Assembly: GCF_001310895.1 (NCBI RefSeq)
Contig: NZ_BAZS01000001.1
Coordinates: forward strand, 228,983 to 292,982
Length of the DNA: 64,000 bases
From: Virgibacillus halodenitrificans JCM 12304
GTDB lineage: Bacteria; Bacillota; Bacilli; Bacillales; Amphibacillaceae
Direction: 5' to 3'
The position numbers and the translations under genes are program-made. Position 1 is the stretch's first letter. Every line of letters begins with the position of its first letter. Below, piece by piece: positions 25,841-34,673 of this stretch. The notes beneath the pieces are model-generated. The model searched no databases and was not told the DNA's origin. It was given only the letters and a program-made list of their open reading frames with translations.

Positions 25841-26182
25841 ATGAAAGATTTAAAAAAGAATAGAAGTTATATTGGCCAGAGTGATTATACAGAAGGGCGA
25901 ACGGAACTACCAGCCATTGACATCTGCCACATCAAGCATAGTAAATACAATGGAATGCTTCAAGCCCGTCATTTTGAGCAACTCGACATCAATCCTTGTA
26001 GGCACTCACATCCTAGCGGCAAAAGTGCTGAAAGCAGGAGGACGTGGAAAAAAACTAAAGGATTAGTAGAAGCAGGCAAAATCATTTGCATTGATGTTCT
26101 TGTCCATATAGTGCTGGGTGATGGAGAATACGTTTCCATGAAGAAAAAAGGATATTTTAGGGCTGTGTCTTTCTTACATTAG
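25841..26182 (+). pseudogene. RadC/JAB-domain protein remnant
   Basis: The C-terminal part reads KGLVEAGKIICIDVLVHIVL then GDGEYVSMKKKGYF, a clear RadC (JAB/MPN+) C-terminus, and HSHPSG retains the metal motif H-x-H-P-S-G. Upstream the homology switches frame near 25990-26050 (SNSTSILVGTHILAA in one frame, HSHPSGKSAESRR in the other), and the N-terminal HhH domain is missing. RadC-like genes are frequent in mobile elements. It sits between the intron-bearing hag and the homing endonuclease gene. Confidence 0.7.
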
Positions 26183-26249
26183 CTACCGCAGAGAGGCCCC
26201 CGTCGCATCTTCCTGCTTAGCTGTTCGTCTTTAAAAAACTGCACTAGCA

Positions 26250-27167
26250 TCATCCATTTTCAAAACACCAATATGCAACCTGACTCTGATTCCAACCAAT
26301 AAGTTGTTTAATCAACTGCAGATTCCTTCCATTCTCACCACTAATAACTATTTGATATCCCCTGAGTTCCTTTAGCTGTTTCAGATGTTTTATATTTGCT
26401 TGATAAAATTGCAAATACGAATCCCGGCTCTCCAGTTGTGAAATGATTTTATTTGTATAACGAAGCGAGTGATTAATTTCATGTGTAGGTTTCACGAGAA
26501 GTATATGTTCAGGCAAATAGATTGTAGTTCTTCTAGGGTAGATTGGTTCTTCTGATGGTGAATTACCATTAAGTGTTTTTCTTTTCATACATGGTTGCAT
26601 ATATGGTTCAACTAACCTTAAAAAATAGTTCATTTGTACTTGGTCATATAAAATTAACCGATTTTGTCCGTCAAGCTTAAAAGATAAATTGAATTTCACC
26701 TGAAGAATGTGTTGCAAGAATGCATTTTCTTCCTTAGAAAAGCTGTCTGTTGAGAGGATAATCTTCTGAGGCATATTCTGGCATTTTTTTAGGTGTCCAT
26801 CATCCTGATACCACCATGCCAAAGCTTCCGCATCCAGGTAACAAGTAATAAAATCAAATGGTAGCCGTTTTTTTCTATTTACATACCATGACCTTTCCAG
26901 GCTAGTGATTGCTGTACTTGTTTTTGACTGTACAATATAGGATTCTGACATGCCCATTTTGAGCCGTGGATCAATAGTCTTTTTATATTTAGGTGGATTG
27001 AGAGAAATAAAATTTCTTAAAGACTCATAACAATAATTGCTCCATTGCAGATCCTCTTTTCGGTGTATAAATTGGAATCTTGGCTTTCTGTCTTGTTGTT
27101 TTGTAATACATCCGTCTCCTAATAACTTACCAGTTAGTCGGGATAAGTAAGTATTAACTTTACACAT
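26250..27167 (-). CDS. Free-standing LAGLIDADG homing endonuclease
   Basis: 305 residues behind AGGAGG. The first LAGLIDADG helix is LTGKLLGDGCITKQ at residues ~9-22 and the second is LDAEALAWWYQDDGHLKK near 112, each with the acidic residue that binds catalytic metal. The fold is thus a single-chain two-motif enzyme. The region after ~235 may be a DNA-binding extension. It is about 0.5 kb from the last hag exon, on the other strand, and not inside either intron. It may cut intronless hag alleles and so drive intron movement in trans; this is inferred from position. Confidence 0.85.
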   Translation of the reverse strand: MCKVNTYLSRLTGKLLGDGCITKQQDRKPRFQFIHRKEDLQWSNYCYESLRNFISLNPPKYKKTIDPRLKMGMSESYIVQSKTSTAITSLERSWYVNRKKRLPFDFITCYLDAEALAWWYQDDGHLKKCQNMPQKIILSTDSFSKEENAFLQHILQVKFNLSFKLDGQNRLILYDQVQMNYFLRLVEPYMQPCMKRKTLNGNSPSEEPIYPRRTTIYLPEHILLVKPTHEINHSLRYTNKIISQLESRDSYLQFYQANIKHLKQLKELRGYQIVISGENGRNLQLIKQLIGWNQSQVAYWCFENG

Positions 27168-27288
27168 ATAGGCCTCCTAATATAGAGAATGTACGTTCTT
27201 ATGGTTTATTATAGCCTAGATCTAAATCTAATACGAGAGAAAATACTTTAACTATTAACGTCTCCCACTAAAACTTCAATAGTTTTAA

Positions 27289-27430
27289 GTGCCAGTCACT
27301 CCTCGACCTATGTAATATTTTGTTGAGTGATTTTGCTAAGCTTTGGAAAGAGTGGGGTTACTATAGTTATAGTCTATGACTTTGCCAAGCATTTTTCTGT
27401 AGCTAAGCTTCCTCCTGTTTTTTTATTTCT
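27289..27430 (+). repeat. Internally deleted copy of the sigma unit (leader joined to tail)
   Basis: GTGCCAGTCACTCCTCGACC and TATGTAATATTTTGTTGAG match the leader start, and then the sequence passes directly to GTCTATGACTTTGCCAAGCA and AGCTTCCTCCTG, which match the tail of the 5123 and 6015 units (TATGACTTTGCCACGCATTA). The sigma gene is missing. This is what a non-autonomous deletion derivative would look like. Confidence 0.6.
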
Positions 27431-27498
27431 TGAGAACAGCTTATGCCTGACCTCATAGCCATCCTACATTTTCCCTACTCATTCTTCTCACAAAATCC

Positions 27499-27532
27499 AT
27501 AAAAAAGGAACTAGACAAAACCTAGTTCCTTC
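27499..27532 (-). terminator. Terminator of the asparaginase operon
   Basis: On the - strand AAGGAACTAG (27531-27522) pairs with CTAGTTCCTT (27514-27505), followed by TTTTTA. It is 10 nt after the stop of the binding-protein gene. Confidence 0.88.
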
Positions 27533-27541
27533 TCTACTTTC

Positions 27542-29218
27542 CTATTCCCCCGCAACAACCTCCGCCCACTTATATTCATACTTAGGGCCAAATGGTCTGC
27601 TAATCACTCCTTCAATTTTAGGAGCAATTAATTGGGAGCGGCCGCTTTGGTATAGTGGTACAACTGGCACATCTTCTGCCAATATTTTTTCTGCTTCCAA
27701 GAACGCTTCGAAGCGTTTTACTGGATCAAGGGCTAGTTCATCTACTGTGCTTTTAACCAGCTTGTCATATTCTTTATTGGAATAACCTGTTTTGTTATTC
27801 CCGCCGTCCGTTAACCATAGATCCATCCATGTGTATAGGTCGAGGTATGAAGGTCCCCAGCCTGCAATCTCTATTTGATAATCCATATTCGTATCTAAAT
27901 CCAGACGTTGTTCAAAAGGTACCTGTTTTAATTTGACAGATAAACCTGGCAAATTATTGCTCAATTGGTTAGCGAGATATTCACCTAATGTTTTTGAGAT
28001 TTCGGTGTCACTGCTTAAAATTTCAAGCTCTACCTTCTCCTTGCCAATCTCTTTAAGGCCTTTATTCCATAACTCTTTTGCTGCTTCTACATCATACGTG
28101 ATTAAATCTCCATTGATTTCGCGGAATCCTTCTTCGGTTTCAGGGTGTTTGGCGAAATTCTGGGGAGCAAAGCCATTGGAAACGATAGATCCATCATTCA
28201 GCAATTCGTTAACTAGAGAGGACTTGTCTATTGCCATACTTAATGCTTTGCGAATATTATTATTGGCAAGTGCCTCTGATTTAGTTTGATTTAATTTTAA
28301 GTAAAAGAGAGCTGTTTCAGGTGTAACGACAAAGTCATCCTGTGCGCTAAACTGGTCAACCAGATCGGAATTTAAATCTGTGCGGTCCACTTTGCCGCTT
28401 TCATATAGATCAACACTTGTCTGTGGATCTTTTACTACATCGAAGCTTAGTTTCTCAAGCTTTACTGACTCTTCATCCCAGTAATCCGGGTTTTTTACTA
28501 AGTTCCAGGAGCTTGATGTGCTTTCCCAATCTTTTAATAGAAATGGTCCATTGGACAATAATGTGTCGGCGCTTGTTGCGAATTTGTCGCCCTGTTCTTC
28601 AACAAACTTTTGATTTAATGGCATAAATGTACTTCGAGTTGTTAATGATTCAAAATACGGGGTAGGCTTTTCAAGTGTAATAACTAATGTGAAATCTCCA
28701 TCAGCTTTTACCCCTAAATCCTCCATATCTTTTTCACCTTTATTTATTGCTGTAGCGTTTTTAATTACGCCACCCATCATGTATGGGCCATACTCTGAAC
28801 CTGTCTCCGGATTGACAGCACGTTGCCATGCATAGACGAAATCGTGTGCTGTGACAGAATCTCCATTTGACCATTTTGCATCCTCACGAAGATTAAAGGT
28901 CCATGTTAATCCGTCTTCACTGACTTGATGATCTTTTGCTATTCCGGGTTTTAAATCAAGGTTGTCGCCAAGTCGGTACAAGCCTTCTCTGCTTTCTCCG
29001 ATGAATTGAAATGAAATTACGTCTGTTCCCATATGAGGATCCATCGTAGGAATTGTATCCTTGCTAAGCAAACTTAATTCTTGCTTCGGGTCACCATTCT
29101 TGTCTGTACTATCTTCGTTTGCTGCGCTTTCGCTATTTCCACTTGAGCAAGCGGAGAGAAACGCAAATAGCAAAAGACCAATTGTAATTAATAAGTTAGA
29201 CCTTAAAAACTTCATCAT
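27542..29218 (-). CDS. Oligopeptide ABC transporter substrate-binding lipoprotein
   Basis: 558 residues. A signal peptide with lipobox LSACS near residue 24 gives a lipid-anchored Cys. The SBP family 5 signature is present (DPHMGTDVISFQFIGESREG; GLTWTFNLREDAKWSNGD; VTAHDFVYAWQRAVNP). It closely resembles OppA/DppE peptide receptors. No permease or ATPase genes are adjacent, so it must use another Opp system or feed a sensing role. It is the last gene of an operon with an asparaginase and an AAA regulator, one base after the regulator's stop. MMKF allows a start at 29218 or 29215. Confidence 0.9.
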   Translation of the reverse strand: MMKFLRSNLLITIGLLLFAFLSACSSGNSESAANEDSTDKNGDPKQELSLLSKDTIPTMDPHMGTDVISFQFIGESREGLYRLGDNLDLKPGIAKDHQVSEDGLTWTFNLREDAKWSNGDSVTAHDFVYAWQRAVNPETGSEYGPYMMGGVIKNATAINKGEKDMEDLGVKADGDFTLVITLEKPTPYFESLTTRSTFMPLNQKFVEEQGDKFATSADTLLSNGPFLLKDWESTSSSWNLVKNPDYWDEESVKLEKLSFDVVKDPQTSVDLYESGKVDRTDLNSDLVDQFSAQDDFVVTPETALFYLKLNQTKSEALANNNIRKALSMAIDKSSLVNELLNDGSIVSNGFAPQNFAKHPETEEGFREINGDLITYDVEAAKELWNKGLKEIGKEKVELEILSSDTEISKTLGEYLANQLSNNLPGLSVKLKQVPFEQRLDLDTNMDYQIEIAGWGPSYLDLYTWMDLWLTDGGNNKTGYSNKEYDKLVKSTVDELALDPVKRFEAFLEAEKILAEDVPVVPLYQSGRSQLIAPKIEGVISRPFGPKYEYKWAEVVAGE

Positions 29219-30907
29219 TTATTTTCCACCTTTCGTACTTTCATGCGATTTTAAATAGTCTTCGATAAATTCTTCACCTGACCGGGAAATGGTTGTACCG
29301 GCTCTTCCTTGACGTACAATCGTTAAACCCAAATTTTGAAGCACTTCTAATCTTGCCCGTAATTGTTGCTCGGAAAGGGTATGTCCTTTTTTCTCCAGAT
29401 GTTTTTTTAAAGCATATCTGCCAAAAGAAACATACTCTTTTTTTCCTTCATAGAAGGCCTTTAAAATTTCGATACTCTCACCAAGGAATCCATGTTCTTC
29501 TATTTTAGAAATAATCATCTTATTTTTATCGATATCTATGAATTTCTGTTCATCTACCTTTGAACGCAGGTAAAAAGGTAGAAATTTCATTCCTATAGGG
29601 CTCTCTTCCAATAAAGATAAATAGGTGATTACATCATATAGTTCCTTCACATTATTGTCCCAAGGATATTTCATGAAAAATTCCAATACTTCATCTTTAA
29701 AGGTAATTTCATCTTTCTGTATTCGTTGCTTAATGTTATTAATTAAAGGCAAAAGGTCTTCTTTTCTCTCAGATAAATTGGGAACTTTTAAATAGTTTTC
29801 ATTCAACAAATGGAAAAGTTCATCATAAAATAAGTGCTTTTTAACCAATTCTTTGCAATCTTTGGAGCTTGTTGTTATCACTCTAGCTTTAAATTGCCTG
29901 TCATTAAGTTCTTGAAACAGTCTTTTTTGCATTGCTAAAGGCAGTTCTTCAATATCTTCTATACAGATCGTTCCATTTTCATCAGACTCAAAAGCTCCAA
30001 GGGAGTCGCTACTATTTTTTGATCCGAAAAGAGCTTCTTCCATTTCGCTTAAATTTTTTGAATTGCAATGAATAGAAACGAAAGGAAGCTCTGATCGATC
30101 AGAAAGATTATGGATTGCCTGGGCAAGCATGTTTTTTCCTGTACCAGGCGCACCTTCAATATGAATGTATTTTATATGACTGTTTTTAGCATAATCCTTT
30201 GCCAGTTCAACAGTTTCTCTCATACTGTCGCTCGTATTAATGATATCTTGGAAAGAATAATTGGCGACATTTCTATTGTTTTTCGTTCTATCTGTTGCTG
30301 TTACATCATTATTTTTACTCGATAAAGAAACACATGCTTTAAAATAGCGCCTTACTATTTGTGACTTCGCCGTATCAATCTCCAGCAGATGGATTATCTC
30401 TTCCACAGTGTTAAAATCCAATAATCTGGAACCTATATCAATGACATTTGATAATTCTTTTGGCAGAAGATGTCCTTCTCCAGGGGTCACGATATAGTCG
30501 ATTGTTTTTGGCATGGCTTCGGTTGGTGAATAAGCTTGATAATTGTGTTCAAATACGGTCTCGCTTAGTGACTGAACCGTTTCATCTGCGTTTGTCTTAT
30601 TATCATTTACAACCAAAATCTCTTGGCCTGGGGGCAGGTTCAATAATTCTTTCGTATTCACATAATTGATGTCACGCTTTGCAACAACGATTGGACATTC
30701 CTCAGGTATTAATTCATTCACAAGTCCTTTAATCAGGTTGTTTGAAAGAACAACAACATCCCCTTTTGCGATTGTTTGACGCTGTATATCTTTTACAGTT
30801 ACGGAATGAATGTTCACCTTGTCTCCAATTATTTCTTTAAGCTGCTTGGTGATTGTATTTGAAAATTTTTCTTGAATTGCAATGATGCTAACATTTCTAA
30901 TTGTCAT
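29219..30907 (-). CDS. AAA+ regulator related to NtrC/PrpR but lacking GAFTGA
   Basis: 562 residues. The N-terminal ~190 residues resemble the PrpR sensory domain (KGDVVVLSNNLIKGLV; INYVNTKELLNLPPGQEILV). The AAA+ core has Walker A GAPGTGKNMLAQ near 248 and a Walker B-like GTICIEDIEELP near 310. Where sigma-54 activators have GAFTGA, this protein reads SSDSLGAFESDENG, so the loop that touches sigma-54 is missing. The C-terminal 130 residues form winged-helix-like segments (LSEQQLRARLEVLQNLGL). It probably regulates with sigma-A or acts as a nucleotide-dependent repressor. It is encoded between the asparaginase and peptide receptor genes and likely controls them. Confidence 0.75.
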   Translation of the reverse strand: MTIRNVSIIAIQEKFSNTITKQLKEIIGDKVNIHSVTVKDIQRQTIAKGDVVVLSNNLIKGLVNELIPEECPIVVAKRDINYVNTKELLNLPPGQEILVVNDNKTNADETVQSLSETVFEHNYQAYSPTEAMPKTIDYIVTPGEGHLLPKELSNVIDIGSRLLDFNTVEEIIHLLEIDTAKSQIVRRYFKACVSLSSKNNDVTATDRTKNNRNVANYSFQDIINTSDSMRETVELAKDYAKNSHIKYIHIEGAPGTGKNMLAQAIHNLSDRSELPFVSIHCNSKNLSEMEEALFGSKNSSDSLGAFESDENGTICIEDIEELPLAMQKRLFQELNDRQFKARVITTSSKDCKELVKKHLFYDELFHLLNENYLKVPNLSERKEDLLPLINNIKQRIQKDEITFKDEVLEFFMKYPWDNNVKELYDVITYLSLLEESPIGMKFLPFYLRSKVDEQKFIDIDKNKMIISKIEEHGFLGESIEILKAFYEGKKEYVSFGRYALKKHLEKKGHTLSEQQLRARLEVLQNLGLTIVRQGRAGTTISRSGEEFIEDYLKSHESTKGGK

Positions 30908-30919
30908 TACTTACAACTC

Positions 30920-31942
30920 CTAAGCCAATGCAATATGCTTTAATTGAAAATGAGGGATCAATTCACCAATGATTTCATTTCGGGCATTTTTTAATTTGGG
31001 ATGGTGATATTCTTTCAATTGTTCGATCTGATTGTTTTCCAGTAATCCAAGCTGCACAAGTGTTTCCATTGCAGCAGGATATACCGCTCTTCCATTACCA
31101 TCGGCAACTTTTATGGCAATACCTAATCCGGTTTGCGTATCTCCAATACAGTAGACTCCTTCAGCTCCTGCCTTGCCAAAGAATCTGGCTTTTCCGGCGA
31201 TCATAAAATCTGTACAAAACCGATCTGTACCTCCGACCATTTCAGGTGCTGCAGTCATTGCTTTTGTAACCCGACGCACATGCTCGGCTCTTTCTTTACC
31301 AAGTGATTCGGGATTTGCCATTCTTGCGAAGCCATAAGCAAGTCGTTCCAAAGGTAAACCATGTACTGGAACCCCGCAGCCATCAATACCGACTTCAATA
31401 TCCTCTTGCGGGTAGTCACATATTTCACTAACGGTTTGCATAATGCGTTGTTGGACAGGGTGATCCAGCTCATAATAGGTGTTAATAGGTTCTCCCATAA
31501 ACATTGCTGTTGCCAGCATCCCTGTATGTTTACCTGAACAGTTATTAAATAAAGGAGTAACTTCCTTATCGTTTTTAATCAGATTTTTATACGTTTCCTG
31601 CCATCTTGGTATATGGGTGCCACATTGCAGCTTCGTATCATCAATCCCGACACGTTTTAGAATGGATGTCACTCGATCTGTATGCATCGCTTCACCACTA
31701 TGGGACGCGGTACAAAGGGATAAGTCAGCATCACTAAATTCATAATAATCCGCTGCACCAGTCTCCACGATTGGTATAGCTTGAATAGGTTTCATCGAAG
31801 AACGGGCATAAATATTTTTGTTACTATTTCCAGCATAATGCAGCAACGTTCCTGCAGAATCAACGACAGCAATATGTACATGATGCGCGCTCTCTATATG
31901 ATTACCTCTATGAACTTCAATTAGAGCATCGTTTTCATTCAA
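30920..31942 (-). CDS. Asparaginase, class 3 (Rhizobium etli type)
   Basis: 340 residues from a TTG start behind AGGAGGGG. Signature segments of the Asparaginase_II family are present: NIYARSSMKPIQAIP, NNCSGKHTGMLATA and IDGCGVPVHGLPL. The paired Ser-Lys motifs (SxxK) resemble serine beta-lactamase-like chemistry described for this class. It hydrolyses asparagine to aspartate and ammonia in the cytoplasm. It is first in an operon with a regulator and a peptide-binding lipoprotein, suggesting use of peptides or amino acids as nitrogen source. Confidence 0.9.
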   Translation of the reverse strand: MNENDALIEVHRGNHIESAHHVHIAVVDSAGTLLHYAGNSNKNIYARSSMKPIQAIPIVETGAADYYEFSDADLSLCTASHSGEAMHTDRVTSILKRVGIDDTKLQCGTHIPRWQETYKNLIKNDKEVTPLFNNCSGKHTGMLATAMFMGEPINTYYELDHPVQQRIMQTVSEICDYPQEDIEVGIDGCGVPVHGLPLERLAYGFARMANPESLGKERAEHVRRVTKAMTAAPEMVGGTDRFCTDFMIAGKARFFGKAGAEGVYCIGDTQTGLGIAIKVADGNGRAVYPAAMETLVQLGLLENNQIEQLKEYHHPKLKNARNEIIGELIPHFQLKHIALA

Positions 31943-31971
31943 TTTTAACCCCTCCTAATTTTCAGAATATG

Positions 31972-32044
31972 TTAACATACTAAACTATCTGACAACCAAT
32001 TACAACCTATTTTTTATGGGAATTTTTGAATAGGTTGTAATTGG
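31972..32044 (-). promoter_or_regulatory. Asparaginase promoter with a 16-bp perfect inverted repeat
   Basis: CCAATTACAACCTATT (31996-32011) and AATAGGTTGTAATTGG (32029-32044) are perfect inverted repeats 17 nt apart. On the - strand a -35 candidate TTGTCA follows immediately and a -10 candidate lies about 17 nt further. No T-run follows on either strand, so an operator for an activator or repressor is more likely than a terminator. The adjacent AAA regulator is the obvious candidate to bind it. Confidence 0.6.
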
Positions 32045-32067
32045 GTGGGGGAGAGGACGTTGTGTTG

Positions 32068-32400
32068 GGTGCTTGGAGCTGCTTGAGTTATGTAGTGTTT
32101 TGTCGAATGAATGTTTTGTATATAGCTATCTTTTGGGAAGTGCTGGGGTCAGTCTGGACTGTTTTAAAGTCGTAAGGTAGAGGATATGGACATATATAGT
32201 CTATAACCGCGGCACTTGTTTAAAATCATACGATATCTTTTTGAGGTTTTCTTGAGTGCAGTTGGAGGACCACGACAATTAATCACTAAAAACCTCCTGT
32301 ATATTTGGATCATGCTTTTTTGTAAGCAATTATTTACAAGAGGTTATTTTTATTGCTGGCTTTCCCACCAGCAAACAGTGGCTCTACTTGTCCTTAATAA
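32068..32400 (+). repeat. Long dispersed repeat with a conserved hairpin, copy 2
   Basis: Begins GGGTGCTTGGAGCTGCTTGA and TTTTGTCGAATGAATG, as in the sigma leaders, then follows the blocks of the copies at 12467 and 41976: GCTGGGGTCAG, ACGACAATTAATC, stem AACCTCCTGTATAT (32290-) with TTTACAAGAGGTT (to 32345), and AGTGGCTCTACTTGTCC. It lies upstream of the second ParB-like gene. Confidence 0.65.
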
Positions 32401-32499
32401 TTAGAAAAACTTTATTGAACAAAAGTTTTCAAGCGTTTGTTAGTTATGTTAATAGGACAATCGTCCTGCTTCATATAGTGAAGCAAGGAGGATGGTCGT

Positions 32500-33255
32500 A
32501 TGAGCAACGGAGAATTAACATTAATACCAATTAGTAATATCCAAATGATTACAAAGAGTGAAGTCCACTTACCTTCAAAAAATGCATTAAGGGAATTAAA
32601 GACGCTAACTCCAATACCTTCAATATTAATATACTTATATAAATGGAATGGAGAACTGTTCTATGTAACTGATTTTCATGAAATAGCTTTACAGAAAAAA
32701 TATAATAGTAATGCAGTAGTGAATGCCCAAATTATAAGTCCTGATTCACGAGACGATATAGTGTACTTAACGTTACGGAATTCAATTACAAATAAAGTTG
32801 GTATCCAGAAATTAAACCAGTTTCGTTTTGACTTGGTCAATCAACTTGAAAATGCTGATCTACAAAGTATTGAGGACAGAACAGGTTTTACTATGAAGCA
32901 AATCCTGCAATTTTCTTTTCACGAAGAAATGACTAAAAGAGGAAAGCTTTATGCAGAGAAAGCACGTGATCTTACCATGATGAATAAAATTTGGAGTTCC
33001 TCCATTTTGTGCAAAAAAGCTCCTCATATTCGAAAGCATCTTGAATTTATGCGGATTGATGGAAGCTTAACTTCTTTTCAACTTTATTTTATTGAGAAAT
33101 ATGCAAGGTCAGTTACGATGCCCTTTCACAAGAAAAAGAGCGTGTATGAAGAACAAATATATTTACTATTATCACAGAAAGAACCTCGTGAACAACGGTT
33201 ATTTAATGAGGTTGAGTATTGGGGGATGGTGGGGAGGCCTCCTTCTGCAGCTTGA
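32500..33255 (+). CDS. Orphan ParB-like protein, second copy
   Basis: 251 residues. The N-terminal region (LTLIPISNIQMITKSEVHLP; GELFYVTDFHEIALQKKY) resembles a ParB/Srx domain, and an HTH is plausible at ~123-145 (LQSIEDRTGFTMKQILQF). The C-terminus is helical. It is a distant relative of the protein at 12845-13648. GCTTCATATAGTGAAGC is an inverted repeat 20-40 nt before the start, between a putative promoter and AAGGAGGATGG, suggesting autoregulation. No ParA gene is adjacent. Confidence 0.58.
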   Translation: MSNGELTLIPISNIQMITKSEVHLPSKNALRELKTLTPIPSILIYLYKWNGELFYVTDFHEIALQKKYNSNAVVNAQIISPDSRDDIVYLTLRNSITNKVGIQKLNQFRFDLVNQLENADLQSIEDRTGFTMKQILQFSFHEEMTKRGKLYAEKARDLTMMNKIWSSSILCKKAPHIRKHLEFMRIDGSLTSFQLYFIEKYARSVTMPFHKKKSVYEEQIYLLLSQKEPREQRLFNEVEYWGMVGRPPSAA

Positions 33256-33518
33256 TTGAAGAATTTTATAGTTCTAGGTGGCTGGCATCTTCCAAATTTA
33301 AAACACACATTGGCTAAATAAGAGGTTGTGTCAGTTGATGTAAAAGATGCGGATTTTATTTGCCAGTATAGTGGTTATTACAAACTAAAAATGTAGTCTT
33401 TGGCAATTAACTTATATATTGGTCTTTGAAGTTGCTGCATAAATAAAAAACACTTGCCAACCTCTCCAATGGAAAATTTCCAAGGTCCAAGGCATGAAGG
33501 AATAGCATATTCAATGTA

Positions 33519-33568
33519 ACAAATCCCCCCAATACTAAGTTAATTACACTTACTATCAGGGGGATTGT
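33519..33568 (-). terminator. Terminator of the protease/SipW operon
   Basis: On the - strand AATCCCCCTGATA (33566-33554) pairs with TATTGGGGGGATT (33534-33522) and TGTTAC follows. It starts at the stop of the propeptide-like gene. The stretch 33256-33518 holds no gene that I can support. Confidence 0.65.
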
Positions 33569-33942
33569 TATATTTGATACCTTGTATCTACTGGCTTTTT
33601 AGGTACATTCATTTCCTCGGTCTTATAAATCGCTTTTATAACAGTGGATCGAAGCAAGCGTTGAACTGTATTTCCTTTTAGACGCATCGACACACCATTA
33701 AAGGAATCTTTATAGGTATTAATGATGAAATATTCAATATTGGATTCCTCTAACTGTTTGAGTTCCCTTTGAAATATCTGGTGGCTTGTTTCAACCTGCT
33801 GTTTGGCTTGTTCCATTGTCAAATTTGATATACATGTGGCCACGGCAGTTTTGGCAGGTTTTATTTTAAACTCAATTATTATGCCAATGTATTCGTCACT
33901 AGCAATGTCTATTTTTGGGTCAATATATATATTTGACTGCAT
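33568..33942 (-). CDS. Free-standing I9 propeptide-like protein (putative protease inhibitor/chaperone)
   Basis: 124 residues. It aligns with the pro-domain of the subtilase encoded upstream in the same operon: here GIIIEFKIKPAKTAVA and YKDSFNGVSMRLKGNTVQRL, in the protease VIIEFKQDPAKVEIA and YRDAFNGVAMTLPATSIKSL. The AKQQVETSHQIFQRE helix matches VEASHDAFKKA. Inhibitor_I9 domains fold and inhibit their subtilisin. No signal peptide is visible, so it may act inside the cell or leave by another route. It follows the TasA-like gene by 29 nt. Confidence 0.78.
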   Translation of the reverse strand: MQSNIYIDPKIDIASDEYIGIIIEFKIKPAKTAVATCISNLTMEQAKQQVETSHQIFQRELKQLEESNIEYFIINTYKDSFNGVSMRLKGNTVQRLLRSTVIKAIYKTEEMNVPKKPVDTRYQI

Positions 33943-33971
33943 TCATTTTCACCTTTTGCTATTTTCATTTA

Positions 33972-34673
33972 TTATTCGTACTTGGCTCCATCATCTGTTT
34001 GTTTTGCGATAACGTTAAGAGAGGCGTTGTAGCGTGCACCCTGATAATCGTTCCCGGCGCTTTCATCTAATTTAACCGCAATCATTAGATCAATATATTG
34101 GCCTTCTTCCACTTCCCAAAAGGAATCCTCGCTGCCCTCGCCAAGAACGATCTCTCCAGAGTCAGCATCTTTTTGAGTGACAATCTTTCCACTTACTTCA
34201 ATATCATTAGGTAAGCTCTTCATTACGGATCGTTCATTCGTTACACCGTTAAATAGGTTGTCTAAAGCAATTTTTGAATCTTTATAGGCATCTTGATCCG
34301 GTTTTACTGTATATTTCATAGCCATATATCCCACTTCGTAGGCATCAAGGCTGGCTTTATCAATGGAATGATTGTAGATTGCCTTTAAATGTGCATCTAA
34401 ATCACCTGTATTGGATAGTGAAACCCAACTGCCATATTGAAGTTGTGAAGGGGAAAATTGTTTTTCATCGAACAGCGGCTGTTCGATGTCCGTGCCGTTA
34501 TTTAACTCTAGCATCCCGCCTTTCAACTCACCATGGGCGTTCGTTTCTGACGTGAACCAGGAATAGGTGCCCATGCCAGCCGAGACAATTAAAGCCCCAG
34601 AAAGAGATGTTGCCAAAAGTGCTTTCTTCAATCCACTCTTTCTTATCCGTTTATTTTCACTGCTCATATTCAT
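33972..34673 (-). CDS. TasA/CalY (camelysin)-family secreted protein
   Basis: 233 residues. The N-terminus KKALLATSLSGALIVSAGMG then TYSWFTSETNAHGEL is the SipW-type signal region of the TasA/camelysin (M73) family, and ELNNGTDIEQP with LSNTGDLDAHLKAIYNHS is the conserved beta-domain start. In Bacillus such proteins form biofilm fibres or have proteolytic activity. The gene overlaps the sipW stop by 17 nt, as expected for a SipW substrate. A second ATG at 34667 is also possible. Confidence 0.88.
   Translation of the reverse strand: MNMSSENKRIRKSGLKKALLATSLSGALIVSAGMGTYSWFTSETNAHGELKGGMLELNNGTDIEQPLFDEKQFSPSQLQYGSWVSLSNTGDLDAHLKAIYNHSIDKASLDAYEVGYMAMKYTVKPDQDAYKDSKIALDNLFNGVTNERSVMKSLPNDIEVSGKIVTQKDADSGEIVLGEGSEDSFWEVEEGQYIDLMIAVKLDESAGNDYQGARYNASLNVIAKQTDDGAKYE

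Noticed and set aside
25872..26066. Separate 64-codon gene overlapping the radC remnant
   Set aside because: It is the other half of the frameshifted RadC-like sequence, not an independent gene.
29219..30907. Sigma-54-dependent activator with a -24/-12 target promoter
   Set aside because: The GAFTGA loop is missing and I saw no clear GG-N10-GC promoter element upstream of the operon.
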